Shown in pieces: positions 42,280 through 50,814 of a stretch of 61,961 nucleotides of DNA (positions within the stretch are counted from its first letter, which is position 1; every line of letters starts with the position of its first letter). This stretch comes from Paraburkholderia fungorum. GTDB taxonomy: Bacteria > Pseudomonadota > Gammaproteobacteria > Burkholderiales > Burkholderiaceae. The stretch lies in NCBI RefSeq assembly GCF_003610895.1, contig NZ_MCAS01000042.1, positions 1 to 61,961 of the forward strand, read 5' to 3'. A model generated the notes under the pieces. It saw nothing but the letters and a program-made list of their open reading frames with translations, was not told the origin of the DNA and ran no database searches. The translations under genes and the position numbers were made by a program.

Positions 42280-44718
42280 ATGGCAAGCGACATCGCACTC
42301 GGGATCGTGATCGGCGGCGCCGTGTCGGCGACATTCGGGCGCGCGATCACCGAAACCAGTTCGCGGATCGTCGGGCTGCGGAAGACCGCAAACGAGACGC
42401 GGCTATGGCAGCGCACGATCGGCGAGACAGTGAAGCTGCAGGACGAGTTTCGCCGCTTGCACGCGGCCGGCGACCGTGCGGCGGACGGTATCCGTCGAAA
42501 GATTGAATCGAACCTGCGCACGCTGCGCGAGAACGGCGTCGAGGTCGACAGACTCGACCGGGCGTATTCGCGCCTTGGCCGCACCGTGCGTGGCCTTGAG
42601 CTCAAGGCATCCGGGCAGGAGCGTATCGCCGCCGGCAGGGAGGGAGCACGCGGCGTGATTGGCGACGCGGTCAAATTCTCGGCAGCGGTTGCGGTGCCGG
42701 CGACGATCTCCGCGGACTATCAGGCAATCATCCGCGACATCGCGATCAAGGCAGGTATTGCGCGCTCGGCGCAGGAAGCGTCGATGGGCGAGCGTATCCG
42801 TCGTGACGCGCGCGATAACGGCATTGGCCGCAACGAGCTCGCCGACGCAGTCAACCAGATGGTCGCGGGCGGCATGGATGTGAGTCGCGCGCTCGACTTC
42901 GCGCCGCTTGCCGCGAAGTTCTCCATTGGTCAGGCGGCGACCACGGTCGAGACCGCGAGGATGATCCAGGCGCTGCAGCAGAACGCGAAGATCACCGACC
43001 CGAAGCAGATGGAGAAAGCGTTCGAAGCGATCGCGTTTCTCGGCAAGGAAGGATCGTTCGAATCGGCGGACATGGCCCGCTGGTTTCCAGTGCTGCTTGC
43101 CGAAATGCAGAAGATCGGCATCACCGGGCAGGACTCGGTCACGCAGCTCGGCGCGATGTTGCAGGTACAGATGAAGACGGCCGGCAATGCAGACGAAGCG
43201 GCCAACAACCTGAAAAACTGGTTTTCGAAGATCGGATCCAATGAAACCGCAAGCAACTACAAAAAGGCCGGCGTCGACTACGAAGCAAAAATGCATGAAG
43301 CGATTGGCAAGGGCTGGTCGACGCTCGAGGCTTCCTTCGTTCTGGCGCGCGCGTATATCGAGCGTACCGATCCGGCCAAGGCAAAGCAGCTTTCCGACGC
43401 CGCGAGGAGCATAAACGGCGAGTCCGACCCGGATAAGCGCCGCGCGCAGATCGCCGCGTTCGAAGACACGATGAAGACAGGTGACCTCTTCAACGACATG
43501 CAGGTGAAGGCTGCGCTCACCGCGTACCTGCAGAACGCTGACCTGTACCAGAAACTGAAGAAGGAGTCGTCGCAAGCGAGCGGCGAGATTGCAAAAGATC
43601 TCGCTGACCGGCGCGATGCATCGAAGCAGATCTGGAGTGAAGTCGGGCAGCAATGGAACGATGCGATGCGCAGCATCGGAGACGCGTTACGGCCTGTGAC
43701 CGACGCTGTCGGGAACGCGACGAAGACGGCGGGCCAGGGGCTGGCGAAGATTACGGACGCCGCACCGAAAACGACGATGGCGGTCACTGGCATTGCGGCC
43801 AGCCTGATCGCGTATCGCGGCGCAAAGTCACTTTTCCAGATTGGTCGCGGCGCACTCGACATTGCGCGCGGTTCGATTCTCGTCGCGCGCGGCGGCGCAG
43901 GCGGTGCGAAGGGCACAGGTGCAGCCGGTCCCGTGGGGCGCGCAATCGAGGCGCTCGGTGGTGCCGCTGCATCGGCCGGCGTGCAGCGGGTTTTTGTCAT
44001 CAACATGCCGGGCGGCGCTGGCGGGCTGGGTGGTGCTGCCGGCGCGGTCGCTGACGAACTGGCTGCGGCGGGTAAAGGCGGCCCAGCCGGAAACGCCGCA
44101 GGCAAAGGCGGGCGCTTTGCCCGTGTGTTCGGGGCAGCTCGCGGCGTACTCGGTCGTGTGATGCCGTATGCCGGCAAGCTTGCTCTCGCAGGCACCGTAC
44201 TCAAGCTTGGGCTGGCGGCAAACAATGCATACGCCGTGGCGACGGGTGACGACACGCGGGCAGCGAAGGCGCAGGGATTTGCCGGGATCGCCGGCAGTCT
44301 TGCCGGCGGCATCCTGGGTGCGAAGGTTGGCGCCGTGATCGGTGCGTTCGGCGGGCCGGTGGGCGCTGCGGTTGGCGGTTTGGCGGGTGGAGCGCTGGGG
44401 ACGTTCGCGGGTGAGAAGGCCTTCGGGGCGATTGCGAAGCTGGCGTTCTCACGCGATGACGCACAGCAACCCTCGGTGGCTGCAGCGCTCGCGAAGGCGA
44501 AGGCGCTCGAAAAACCGGCCGGCGCTGACAAACCAGTGGCGAAGATCGACCAGCAGAACAGCTTTGCACCAGTCTTTCACGTGACGTTCCAGGGCGAGCC
44601 GGGCAACGACGCGGCGGACCGCTTCCTTGCCAAGGTGTCGCCGCAGTTGCAGCGCCTGATGAAAGACGAACTGGCGAAGAACAACCGCTCGGCGATGTTC
44701 GATAGCCCTCACCTGTAG
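42280..44718 (+). CDS. Tail tape measure protein
   Basis: The 812-residue protein sets tail length. The N-terminal half is helical with a TP901-like core (DYQAIIRDIAIKAGIARSAQEASMGERI, ELADAVNQMVAGGMDVSRAL, GQDSVTQLGAMLQVQMKTAGNADEAANNLKNWFSKIGSNE). The C-terminal half has Gly/Ala-rich hydrophobic segments (AGSLAGGILGAKVGAVIGAFGGPVGAAVGG) that may cross the host membrane. It is the largest gene of the tail set. The ATG at 42280 follows AGGGGG. Confidence 0.92.
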   Translation: MASDIALGIVIGGAVSATFGRAITETSSRIVGLRKTANETRLWQRTIGETVKLQDEFRRLHAAGDRAADGIRRKIESNLRTLRENGVEVDRLDRAYSRLGRTVRGLELKASGQERIAAGREGARGVIGDAVKFSAAVAVPATISADYQAIIRDIAIKAGIARSAQEASMGERIRRDARDNGIGRNELADAVNQMVAGGMDVSRALDFAPLAAKFSIGQAATTVETARMIQALQQNAKITDPKQMEKAFEAIAFLGKEGSFESADMARWFPVLLAEMQKIGITGQDSVTQLGAMLQVQMKTAGNADEAANNLKNWFSKIGSNETASNYKKAGVDYEAKMHEAIGKGWSTLEASFVLARAYIERTDPAKAKQLSDAARSINGESDPDKRRAQIAAFEDTMKTGDLFNDMQVKAALTAYLQNADLYQKLKKESSQASGEIAKDLADRRDASKQIWSEVGQQWNDAMRSIGDALRPVTDAVGNATKTAGQGLAKITDAAPKTTMAVTGIAASLIAYRGAKSLFQIGRGALDIARGSILVARGGAGGAKGTGAAGPVGRAIEALGGAAASAGVQRVFVINMPGGAGGLGGAAGAVADELAAAGKGGPAGNAAGKGGRFARVFGAARGVLGRVMPYAGKLALAGTVLKLGLAANNAYAVATGDDTRAAKAQGFAGIAGSLAGGILGAKVGAVIGAFGGPVGAAVGGLAGGALGTFAGEKAFGAIAKLAFSRDDAQQPSVAAALAKAKALEKPAGADKPVAKIDQQNSFAPVFHVTFQGEPGNDAADRFLAKVSPQLQRLMKDELAKNNRSAMFDSPHL

Positions 44719-44739
44719 CACGCCACTTTGGGAGGCAAT

Positions 44740-45621
44740 GTGGATTTCACAAGACAGATCACGCAGGCCGCGACGCAGGCGAGCATTGCGACCGAACGCG
44801 TGCGCAATATGAACCGCGTATATGAACGCAACCGGCCGGCGAGTGCGAACACGGTGGCAGTGCTGCAGAAGCTCGCTACCGGCAATCTGACGAGCGCCGC
44901 GGAATTGCTCTCCGGCGCCGGCAGCGCGTTGTCGGTCGCGGGCGATCTGGATCCAAAGGTCGGCACGGTAGTGCGCAGCTTCAACGCCGTGCAATCGTCG
45001 GTCAACAGTGTCCTCAAAATTGCGACGGCGTCGAATCACCCGCTGGTGAAGTCGGCGGCCGACTCGGTGAACACGGCGCTCAAGGATGTCCGTACGAAGT
45101 TCAATGCGTGGGCGGGCATCAAGGAGACGCCGTCGCCCGCATCGCTTGCAACTTCGACGGGCGCGGGGGCGATGCTATCGGGTCTGCTCGACGGTGCATC
45201 CGGTGCCACACCTCACCTGATGACGCTCACGTCCGACGCGGGCGACACGTTCCACTTCAACCTGTCGACCGCGGCGTTCGACAAGCTGCGGCGCACCACG
45301 AAGTACAAGGTCGCATCGCAGGAGCGGTTGAACCGCCAGGAGGCACTGCAGGCGGTCAGCCAGGGCGGCGAGACCATCACGCTGTCAGGCGTTGTGTTCG
45401 CCGCATACGGAGCCGGAGCGAAGCAGATCGACGCATTGCGTGCGATTGGCGGCCGCATGGTGCCCGTGCAGCTCACGACCGGCTACGGCGAAGTGCTTGG
45501 TCGCTGGTATCTGCAGGGCGTCGACGAAGAGCAGGAGGCGCTGATGTCGGACGGCGCACCGCGCAAACAGACCTTCAGCCTGGAGTTCGGCCGCTATGGC
45601 GAAGACTATAAGAACCTCTGA
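44740..45621 (+). CDS. Tail protein U with N-terminal extension
   Basis: The C-terminal ~130 of 293 residues are gpU-like: FDKLRRTTKYKVASQERLNR, TITLSGVVFAAYGAGAKQIDALRAIGGRMVPVQLTTGYGEVLGRWYLQG and RKQTFSLEFGRYGEDY. P2 gpU is about half this length, so the first ~150 residues, a Ser/Ala-rich helical part (ASANTVAVLQKLATGNLTS), are extra. The GTG at 44740 follows GGAGG closely. It overlaps gene X by 26 bases. Confidence 0.88.
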   Translation: MDFTRQITQAATQASIATERVRNMNRVYERNRPASANTVAVLQKLATGNLTSAAELLSGAGSALSVAGDLDPKVGTVVRSFNAVQSSVNSVLKIATASNHPLVKSAADSVNTALKDVRTKFNAWAGIKETPSPASLATSTGAGAMLSGLLDGASGATPHLMTLTSDAGDTFHFNLSTAAFDKLRRTTKYKVASQERLNRQEALQAVSQGGETITLSGVVFAAYGAGAKQIDALRAIGGRMVPVQLTTGYGEVLGRWYLQGVDEEQEALMSDGAPRKQTFSLEFGRYGEDYKNL

Positions 45622-45802
45622 CGGCGACGTGCTCGACGAGATCTGCTATGCGTTCTACGGGGCGCTCGCGGGCGTTGTCGAGGCGGTGTACGAGGCAAAT
45701 CCGGGGCTGGCCGCACGCACGCAGCCGTTTGTCTCAGGAATCATCATCGCGCTGCCTGATCTCGACGTGCAGCGCGATGAACCGGTCCAGCTCTGGACAT
45801 AG
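45596..45802 (+). CDS. Tail protein X (LysM-like)
   Basis: The 68-residue gpX protein has a LysM-like fold: DGDVLDEICYAFYGALAGVVEAVYEANPGLA and IIIALPDL, with a C-terminal EPVQLW. It attaches to the tail tip and baseplate hub. The start lies in the end of gene U, indicating coupled translation. Confidence 0.92.
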   Translation: MAKTIRTSDGDVLDEICYAFYGALAGVVEAVYEANPGLAARTQPFVSGIIIALPDLDVQRDEPVQLWT

Positions 45803-45810
45803 GAGGGGCG

Positions 45811-46863
45811 ATGCAGGCTATTTTCCAGATCGTCGCGAACGGCGACGACATCACGCGCGTGATCCAGGATCGCGTGCTGCGGATCCGGACGGTGGACAAA
45901 CCAGGGCTTGAGTCTGACGAGTGCGAGATCGAGCTCGACGATCGCGACGGCAGGATCCAGTTTCCGCCGAAGGGTGCCACGCTGAAGATCTCGCTCGGCT
46001 GGAGCGGCAGGGGTCTGTCGTTCCTGGGTGAGTACGCGGTCGACGAGATATCGCTGAAGGGGCCGCCCGCATCGGTTGTGATCCGCGGCAGGCCGGCGAA
46101 TATGCGCGCCACGGCGAAGACGCACCGGTACGGTAGCTGGGAGAACGTGAAGCTTGCCGATGTCGTTGGTGACATTGCGCGGCGCAACAGGTGGACAGCC
46201 GCGTGTAGTGTCGATGCCCAGGTGCCGCGTGCCGACCAGTTTGGCGAGAGCGACCTGCACTTCATCACGCGTCTTGCGCGGCAGCATGGTGCAACGGCGA
46301 CGGTGAAGGCCGGCAAGCTGATCGTGGTCGGCCGTGGCGCTGGCAGGAGCGCGGGTGGGAAGTCGCTGCCCACGATCATGCTGACGCCTGACTCGCTGCT
46401 CGATTACGAGATCACGTTTCCCGATCGCGCGAGCTTCGTCGCCGTGCGCACGAAAGTGCATGACACGAAGACCGGAAAGAAGATCGATCTCACGATTCCG
46501 AATCCTGATGCGCCACCCGGTGCATCCGCGGTGCACACCGAGCGGCATGCATTCGCGAGTCCCGAGGCGGCGAAAACGGCCGCACAGGCCCGCTTGCAGA
46601 AGCTCAATCACCACACCGCGAAAAGCACGATGACGATGACGGGCCGGGCCGATTTCGCGGCGGAGAAGACAGTCACGCTGAAGGGCTTCAAGAAAGACGC
46701 GGACGGGGATTTCCTGATCGAGTCTGTAACGAACACCTACGCGGGCCGTAGCTGGGAAACACAGGTCGAACTTAATGCCGGTAACAAGGGCAAGGCGAAG
46801 GTCGGACACGAGAAAAAGAAGGGCAGGAAGATCAACCTCGTGGTGCCAGCGCAGTCGCACTGA
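45811..46863 (+). CDS. Late control D protein (baseplate hub)
   Basis: The 350-residue gpD forms the hub of the P2 baseplate. It shows QAIFQIVANGDDITRVIQDRV, LESDECEIELDDRDGRIQFPPKGATLKISLGW, ENVKLADVVGDIARRN and the FGESDLHFITRLARQHGATA segment typical of the family. The position after X matches related phages. A strong terminator follows. Confidence 0.94.
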   Translation: MQAIFQIVANGDDITRVIQDRVLRIRTVDKPGLESDECEIELDDRDGRIQFPPKGATLKISLGWSGRGLSFLGEYAVDEISLKGPPASVVIRGRPANMRATAKTHRYGSWENVKLADVVGDIARRNRWTAACSVDAQVPRADQFGESDLHFITRLARQHGATATVKAGKLIVVGRGAGRSAGGKSLPTIMLTPDSLLDYEITFPDRASFVAVRTKVHDTKTGKKIDLTIPNPDAPPGASAVHTERHAFASPEAAKTAAQARLQKLNHHTAKSTMTMTGRADFAAEKTVTLKGFKKDADGDFLIESVTNTYAGRSWETQVELNAGNKGKAKVGHEKKKGRKINLVVPAQSH

Positions 46864-46899
46864 CGCGATCGACAGAAGACAACAACTAGCACGACAACG

Positions 46900-46940
46900 A
46901 ACCGCCCGCGCTCGCACAAGTTGAGTGGGGCGGTTTTTTT
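46900..46940 (+). terminator. Terminator after the tail genes
   Basis: AACCGCCC and GGGCGGTT form an 8-bp perfect stem with a 20-base loop and a T-run to 46940. It separates the tail operon from the lysis genes. Confidence 0.85.
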
Positions 46941-46957
46941 ATTGAACGGACGGTCCG

Positions 46958-47404
46958 ATGGGTGAACAGCACAACAACGATCTGGCGGTGCAGATCGCGC
47001 GTTTCGGCGAGCAGCTGCGCAGCGTCGCGGCAAGCCTTGAGGACATCAAGACATCGGTGCAGCCGGTCGCCGCGCTCGATCGTGCGATTGCGGAAATGGC
47101 GATTCACAACCAGAACGCACGCAAGGATATCGAGCTGCTGTGGGCGCGTGTGGCTGAGGGCAAGAAGGAGCGCGACGCGCTGGAGCAGCAGATCGGCGAC
47201 GTCGACGACAGGGTCGCTGCGATGAAGAACACGGCGAGGGGCGCGATGTGGGTGCTCGGGATTGTGCTCGGTATCGTTCAGACCTTCCTGGTGGGCTCAA
47301 TCGTGTGGGTGTTCACCCATATCAACGAAGGCGACATCCTCAACCGGTTACAGCAGCAGCGCCTCGAAGTGCTTGAACAGACCGTGACCAGGGGAACGAA
47401 ATAA
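46958..47404 (+). CDS. Phage membrane protein with coiled coil, lysis region
   Basis: The 148-residue protein has a polar N-terminus, a coiled-coil-like part (RFGEQLRSVAASLEDIKTSV...KDIELLWARVAEGKKERDALEQQI) and one membrane segment (MWVLGIVLGIVQTFLVGSIVWVF) near residues 90-115, then a short charged tail. Position just before the endolysin suggests a holin, antiholin or spanin-like role; sequence does not decide. It starts 17 bases after the terminator. Confidence 0.65.
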   Translation: MGEQHNNDLAVQIARFGEQLRSVAASLEDIKTSVQPVAALDRAIAEMAIHNQNARKDIELLWARVAEGKKERDALEQQIGDVDDRVAAMKNTARGAMWVLGIVLGIVQTFLVGSIVWVFTHINEGDILNRLQQQRLEVLEQTVTRGTK

Positions 47405-47415
47405 GGAACGAAGCA

Positions 47416-47967
47416 ATGAAACTTGACGAAAAAATCGACGCGCTGATTGGCCGCGAGGGCGGGTACTCGAACAACGCGGCCGACTCCGGTGGCGAAACGA
47501 TGTGGGGCATCACGGTCGCGGTCGCACGCGCATTCGGCTATGCCGACGCGATGCGCGACATGCCACGGTCGACGGCCGCGCAGATCTATCGCAGCCGCTA
47601 CTGGTTGCAACCGAAGTTCGATCTGGTCGATGCGCTCTCACCCGCGCTCGCCGACAAGCTGTTCGACATCGGCGTGAACGCGGGGCAGGTGATGGGCGTG
47701 CGGTTCATGCAACGTGCGCTGAACGTGCTGAACCAGAACCAGCGCGCCTTTCCCGATATCAACGTCGACGGAGGCATCGGCGCCATGACGATCGCGGCGC
47801 TGAAGGCTTTCCTCGCTGCGCGCGGTGCGGACGGCCACCGGGTGCTGCTTGGCATGGTGACCGCGCAGCAGTCTGTCTATTACATCGAGTGTGCCGAAAA
47901 GCGCGTGGAGAACGAAACGTTCGAATATGGCTGGCAACTCAATCGTGCATTTGGGGTGAGCGCATGA
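47416..47967 (+). CDS. Endolysin, GH108 muramidase family
   Basis: This 183-residue enzyme cuts peptidoglycan at the end of infection. It has the GH108 motif IDALIGREGGYSNNAADSGGETMWGITVAVA, with the catalytic Glu in REGGY, and a C-terminal peptidoglycan-binding-3-like part (LFDIGVNAGQVMGVRFMQRALN, DGGIGAMTIAALKAFL). No signal peptide is seen, so it needs a holin. It overlaps the next gene by ATGA. Confidence 0.95.
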   Translation: MKLDEKIDALIGREGGYSNNAADSGGETMWGITVAVARAFGYADAMRDMPRSTAAQIYRSRYWLQPKFDLVDALSPALADKLFDIGVNAGQVMGVRFMQRALNVLNQNQRAFPDINVDGGIGAMTIAALKAFLAARGADGHRVLLGMVTAQQSVYYIECAEKRVENETFEYGWQLNRAFGVSA

Positions 47968-48605
47968 TGGACTTCCTGAAAACGGTGGCGCCGTGGCTTG
48001 TCACGGCCCTGACCGGCGGCGTACCCGGCATTGCTGCGATGGCTGCTTCGGCAATCGCTGGCAAGCTCGGTCTGTCCGATGGTTCGGTCGATGCTGTCAG
48101 ATCGGCGCTGACCGGCCAGCAGATGACGCCCGAGCAACTGCTCGCGCTGAAGCAGGCTGACGATGACTTCGCGCTGAAGATGCGGCAGGCGGGTTTCACG
48201 CATGCGGAGAACATGGCCGGCATCCACGTGCAGGCCGACAGGGTAGCGGCCGATGATCGCGCGAGCGCACGAAACTTTGCGGTGGTGGAGCACGACCATA
48301 CGGCGCGCAATCTCGCCTATATGTATACGACGGCACTCTTTGCCGTGATCGGACTGGAGTTCCTGCTCGCGGCGCAACAGATCACCGTGGACGACAGCGT
48401 GATGCGTGCGCTCGATACATTGTTCGGGATTCTGATTGCGATGGTGCTTGGCTCGAAGGAATATTTCTTCGGCTCATCCTCGCACGCTGACAGGCAGGCC
48501 GCTGCGATTACGCAGTTCGCGGTGTCGCCCGACACCATCGTCGCGCAGGCGACTTCGCCAGATCGCACATCAATGCCGCGGTCGCCGGCAGAAGGGCAAA
48601 GCTAG
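47964..48605 (+). CDS. Holin, 3TM (GTA-type) family
   Basis: The 213-residue protein has an N-terminal hydrophobic part (VAPWLVTALTGGVPGIAAMAASAIAGKLG), a polar middle with EQLLALKQADDDFALKMRQAG, and two membrane helices (YMYTTALFAVIGLEFLLAA, ALDTLFGILIAMVLGSKEYFFGSSS). The final KEYFFGSSSHADRQAAA is a hallmark of 3TM holins. It would release the endolysin to the cell wall. The start overlaps the endolysin stop. Confidence 0.9.
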   Translation: MMDFLKTVAPWLVTALTGGVPGIAAMAASAIAGKLGLSDGSVDAVRSALTGQQMTPEQLLALKQADDDFALKMRQAGFTHAENMAGIHVQADRVAADDRASARNFAVVEHDHTARNLAYMYTTALFAVIGLEFLLAAQQITVDDSVMRALDTLFGILIAMVLGSKEYFFGSSSHADRQAAAITQFAVSPDTIVAQATSPDRTSMPRSPAEGQS

Positions 48606-48743
48606 CATTAGCAAGTTACTTTGACCGCACCGCGTCGCTGTAGCGCGGCTGCGGAAAAGACAGGGCGACCGGGGTGATGTTCGAGCATTTCCCCCGGCCG
48701 CCTTTCCACTGAACCAGCCAGTGAATTAGCCAAAGCCCTGACA

Positions 48744-48755
48744 CCTACCGGTAGG
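48744..48755. promoter_or_regulatory. 12-bp perfect palindrome upstream of the methylase
   Basis: CCTACCGGTAGG lies 41 bases before the adenine methylase start, after an earlier hairpin (CCGGGG...CCCCGG, about 48672-48701). It could be an operator or part of the methylase promoter. Confidence 0.4.
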
Positions 48756-48796
48756 CGGGGCGAATTCTAACAAATTCCCAACAAGGCAATCCACAT

Positions 48797-49588
48797 ATGG
48801 CAACTCCAATCATTCCCTGGATCGGCGGAAAGCGCCGTCTGGCAGACCATCTCATCCCGCGCTTTCCTGCGCATGAGTGTTATGTCGAGGTGTTCGCGGG
48901 CGGGGCCGCGTTGTATTTCATGCGGCCGCCGGCGAAGGTCGAGGTTATCAACGACATCAACGGCGAACTGGTGAACCTGTACCGTGTCGTGCAGCACCAC
49001 CTCGAAGAATTCGTGCGCCAGTTCAAATGGGCGCTCAGCAGTCGCCAGGTATTCAAGTGGCTGCAGGACACGATCCCGGAAACGCTCACCGATATCCAGC
49101 GGGCGGCCCGCTTCTACTATCTGCAGCAGAATTGTTTCGGCGGCAAGATCGAAGGGCAGTCGTTCGGCACGGCGACGACAACGCCACCGGGGCTGAACCT
49201 GCTTCGGCTCGAAGAGACGTTGTCGGCCGCGCACCTTCGTTTGTCCAACACGTTCGTCGAGCGGCTCGACTGGAAGTCGTGTATCGACAAGTATGATCGA
49301 CCGCACACGTTGTTTTACCTGGATCCGCCGTATTGGGAAACAGAGGGTTATGGTGTGCCGTTTCCGTATTCCGAATACCTCGAGATGGCGGCCAGACTAC
49401 GATCGCTGAAGGGGCGAGCGATTGTTAGCCTGAACGATCATCCGGACATTCGACGGGCATTTGCCGGTTTTCACATCGAAACCGTCGATATCAAGTACAT
49501 CGTTGGCAGTGCCGACCGGGCCGCGGCCCGTAAGGAAGTGATCATCTTCAGTTGGGACGAGGCTCTGCAGCCGGCAGGCCTGTTCTGA
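48797..49588 (+). CDS. DNA adenine N6-methyltransferase (D12 class, Dam-like)
   Basis: The 263-residue enzyme has the D12-class order: IPWIGGKRRLADHLIPRFP and VEVFAGGAALYF (SAM binding), EVINDINGELVNLYRVVQ, and the catalytic FYLDPPYWETEGYG. No restriction gene accompanies it. As the last gene of the prophage it fits a moron that protects phage DNA or alters host methylation. Target specificity is unknown; it resembles phage Dam proteins that use GATC. Confidence 0.93.
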   Translation: MATPIIPWIGGKRRLADHLIPRFPAHECYVEVFAGGAALYFMRPPAKVEVINDINGELVNLYRVVQHHLEEFVRQFKWALSSRQVFKWLQDTIPETLTDIQRAARFYYLQQNCFGGKIEGQSFGTATTTPPGLNLLRLEETLSAAHLRLSNTFVERLDWKSCIDKYDRPHTLFYLDPPYWETEGYGVPFPYSEYLEMAARLRSLKGRAIVSLNDHPDIRRAFAGFHIETVDIKYIVGSADRAAARKEVIIFSWDEALQPAGLF

Positions 49589-49596
49589 TTCTAAAA

Positions 49597-49619
49597 AGCC
49601 CACGCATGTGGGCTCTTTT
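49597..49619 (+). terminator. Terminator of the adenine methylase
   Basis: AGCCCAC-GCAT-GTGGGCT forms a 7-bp perfect stem with A-run before and T-run after, just after the methylase stop. The right prophage boundary should lie between here and the regulator gene at 49759; I see no gene in that stretch. Confidence 0.88.
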
Positions 49620-49758
49620 CGGCTTGATCGTGGCAGGACACCACGGCGTTTTCCTAATTGTCCGCTTACCACCTATCAGACGATCCTCCGTTGCCCAACC
49701 TTAGCGTACGAAGACGTGCATCCCTTGATCCCGCTCCAACGCTATCTCAAAAGACGCT

Positions 49759-50457
49759 TTACCTCGATATTCGATATCCCACCCGTGGCACGGTCTCTAT
49801 CGGGTACGAACATCGGGCTTGACGCAGTACTGCTCGTATTCTGCAAAGGTGCACATCTACTATGCGTGGCGTAACTGAGTCCTTTTCGCCCCAGACACTC
49901 TTCACGATAATTTCGCGCGACAGAACCTCGCCCGCGTGTTTTATCAGAAGGTGAAGCAATTTGAACTCGGTCGGACTGAGGTAAAGGTCAGTCCGCTTGT
50001 CAGAATCCAGCACGAAAACTCTGTGAGTGTTTGGGTCTAACGAGAGCTCCCCCAAAACAAGAAACGGCTCCGGTGTCGACGTGGGCCTCGGACGCAAAAT
50101 TGCTTTAACCCGGGCGAAGAGCTCGACAGCAGAGAAGGGGGTTGTGACATAGTCGTCGGCGCCAGCCGTCAGGGTGTCGATGCAGTCGTCTTCGTCGCCA
50201 GCGGGAGCAATGACGATAACGGCAAGGTGCCGGGTGCGGACTGCTAATCGAAGCGCTTTCAGAAAAGAGCGATATCCAGGTTTGTTGTTTCCGCAGGCCA
50301 GTATCAACGCATCCGGTAACGGGTCACTTGCTAACATCGTTAGTCCCGCATCCAGATTGGACGCAAGTTCGGGGCGGAAACCGCAGCGAATGGCATTCGT
50401 CCACAGAACTTCTGCCGATTCAAGGTTCTTTTCAACAAGCACAATACGCCCACTCAT
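49759..50457 (-). CDS. OmpR-type response regulator with degenerate receiver
   Basis: The 232-residue protein has a receiver-like N-terminus (IVLVEKNLESAEVLW, PDALILACGNN, GADDYVTTPFSAVELFARVKAIL) and an OmpR/PhoB winged-helix C-terminus (LDLYLSPTEFKLLHLLIKHAGEVLSREIIVKSVWG, VTPRIVDVHLCRIRAVLRQ, PIETVPRVGYRIS). In the receiver the phospho-acceptor Asp is replaced (LILAC in place of LLLD), the Lys of the KPF motif is Thr, and the acidic pair is EK. It is therefore probably not phosphorylated normally. No sensor kinase lies nearby. Confidence 0.88.
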   Translation of the reverse strand: MSGRIVLVEKNLESAEVLWTNAIRCGFRPELASNLDAGLTMLASDPLPDALILACGNNKPGYRSFLKALRLAVRTRHLAVIVIAPAGDEDDCIDTLTAGADDYVTTPFSAVELFARVKAILRPRPTSTPEPFLVLGELSLDPNTHRVFVLDSDKRTDLYLSPTEFKLLHLLIKHAGEVLSREIIVKSVWGEKDSVTPRIVDVHLCRIRAVLRQARCSYPIETVPRVGYRISR

Positions 50458-50535
50458 TCTATTTTTCCTGCGGGGAATACATTCTCATTGTGACAATGTG
50501 GATGTGGGGCGACGTGCCTTCGTTTTCAGACACCG

Positions 50536-50573
50536 TACACACAGAAGGGTGCTATCTGGCCCTTCTGTGTGTA
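50536..50573. other. Perfect 14-bp stem-loop in an intergenic region
   Basis: TACACACAGAAGGG (50536-50549) and CCCTTCTGTGTGTA (50560-50573) are perfect complements around a 10-base loop. The stretch 50458-50814 has no other gene-like feature. It may be part of a 5' leader of the regulator gene or a dispersed palindrome. Confidence 0.75.
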
Positions 50574-50814
50574 TGTGTCTTTCGGTAGCCCTGCAACCAA
50601 TATACGCATTCGCTTTTCTAGCCGAAACATCGTACCAGAGAGGCAATTTGCCGCTGAAGGGCAACGGTTTTTGTAGGAGAACGAGACGACATCCGAGTCG
50701 ACGAAACCCGGCAGGCCGGGTTGGAATGCATTTCCAGCGGCGAATGTGTCAGCGTAACAATCGTCACATTGGTGGCACACAATAGTGCCCTCTTTCCTTT
50801 TGAATCGACATCAG

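Larger units (their letters stand above)
16857..49620. mobile_element. Temperate prophage, lambda-like head and P2-like contractile tail, ~33 kb
   Basis: The region runs from an integrase beside tRNA-Arg to an adenine methylase with a terminator. It carries modules for integration, lysogeny control, replication, packaging, capsid, contractile tail and lysis in a logical order, and I saw only one broken phage gene (near 20556-20758). It could therefore be inducible. Boundaries are approximate: I could not find a direct repeat joining the left end (16857-17070) with 49589-49760. The mixed head and tail origin is directly visible from the gene order. Confidence 0.92.

Noticed and set aside
42403..43653. 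416-residue minus-strand ORF inside the tape measure gene
   Set aside because: It is an antisense shadow of a strongly supported phage gene.
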